Of a DNA stretch of 21,674 nucleotides, positions 21,370 through 21,674 are shown piece after piece. The stretch lies in contig JAFZXR010000021.1 in the NCBI GenBank assembly GCA_017616675.1, positions 1 through 21,674 of the forward strand. Reading direction: 5' to 3'. The position numbers and the translations under genes were made by a program. Positions within the stretch are counted from its first letter, which is position 1. The number at the start of each line of letters is the position of its first letter. Origin of the DNA: Bacteroidales bacterium. GTDB lineage: Bacteria; Bacteroidota; Bacteroidia; Bacteroidales; F082. The notes under the pieces were generated by a model. That model made no database searches. It was given only the letters and a program-made list of their open reading frames with translations, and was not told the origin of the DNA.

Positions 21370-21674
21370 TTAGAACGACATTATCGATTTCTTAATTCTC
21401 TCGATAGCGTCTCTCAGTTCGGCTTCGGTAATCACTAATGGTGGAGCGAAGCGGATGATGTGCTGGTGGGTTGGCTTTGCAAGGATGCCATTGTCGCGCA
21501 TCTTCAAGCAAACATCCCATGCCTCTTTGCCGTTCATAGGCTTGATAATCACTGCGTTGAGTAAGCCTTTACCGCGCACCTTCTGGATCATCGGATGGTT
21601 GATCTTCATGATTTCCTCACGGAAGATCTTACCGAGACGCTCAGCGTTTTCCATCAGGTGTTCGTCTTTGATGA
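21370..21674 (-). CDS. rocD: Ornithine aminotransferase, C-terminal part (runs off right edge)
   Basis: The last ~101 residues of a class III PLP-dependent aminotransferase, open to the window edge. Segments such as KVRGKGLLNAVII, CLKMRDNGILAKPTH, HIIRFAPPLVITEAEL and the helix DAIERIKKSIMSF match the C-terminal domain of ornithine--oxo-acid transaminase. That enzyme converts ornithine and 2-oxoglutarate to glutamate semialdehyde and glutamate. The PLP lysine and most of the large domain are outside the window, so ornithine specificity rests on this C-terminal resemblance; acetylornithine aminotransferase is the main alternative. The TAA stop is followed without a gap by the TTG of the HsdR-N-like gene. 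Confidence 0.85.
   Translation of the reverse strand, partial: IKDEHLMENAERLGKIFREEIMKINHPMIQKVRGKGLLNAVIIKPMNGKEAWDVCLKMRDNGILAKPTHQHIIRFAPPLVITEAELRDAIERIKKSIMSF

Overview
The window reads as chromosomal DNA from a Bacteroidota bacterium, most likely order Bacteroidales. The evidence is: promoter boxes of the form TAnnTTTG in front of several genes with almost no Shine-Dalgarno sites; a giant secreted protein built from BACON and chitobiase-C-like modules and ending in a type IX secretion (T9SS) sorting domain; the T9SS/gliding lipoprotein GldH; and a small-subunit methylmalonyl-CoA mutase of the Bacteroidota type. No rRNA, tRNA, CRISPR array, transposase or phage gene was seen. Species cannot be named from the sequence alone.

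Layout. 1-1681 (minus) is the N-terminal 560 residues of MutA, cut by the window edge. After an AT-rich gap comes a small four-helix-bundle (S23/IVP-like) protein gene (1981-2487). Its 3' end lies inside a ~145-nt inverted repeat filled with telomere-like CCCTAA/TTAGGG units. Then follows a 2284-residue T9SS-exported surface protein (2742-9596) containing a recent 744-bp in-frame tandem duplication. It is followed by a second CCCTAA-type hairpin and by an 89-residue secreted protein with a tripartite, sorting-signal-like C terminus (9718-9987).

9992-13667 holds a DMT/EamA transporter (minus), a His-rich COG0523/CobW metal-chaperone GTPase (plus) and a MATE exporter (minus). The convergent junctions are closed by copies of a GTAGGGGC...GCCCCTAC palindrome that also supply the last codons of both transporters. 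The divergent DMT/CobW promoter region carries a 7-bp tandem repeat.

13755-20952 is a run of co-directional housekeeping and envelope genes: ricT/PSP1, gldH, pbp1A, obg, a PAP2 phosphatase and an EptA-like phosphoethanolamine transferase. Several overlap (TAATG junctions, and a 26-bp overlap for PAP2/EptA). This links T9SS assembly, peptidoglycan synthesis and probably lipid A tailoring. The right edge (minus) holds a stand-alone HsdR-N-type nuclease-fold protein directly behind, and in frame with, the 3' end of an ornithine aminotransferase gene.

The most unusual parts are the two structured CCCTAA repeats bracketing the giant adhesin-like gene, the small CTERM-like protein beside it, and the palindromes recruited as protein C termini. 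No complete novel multi-gene system could be demonstrated.
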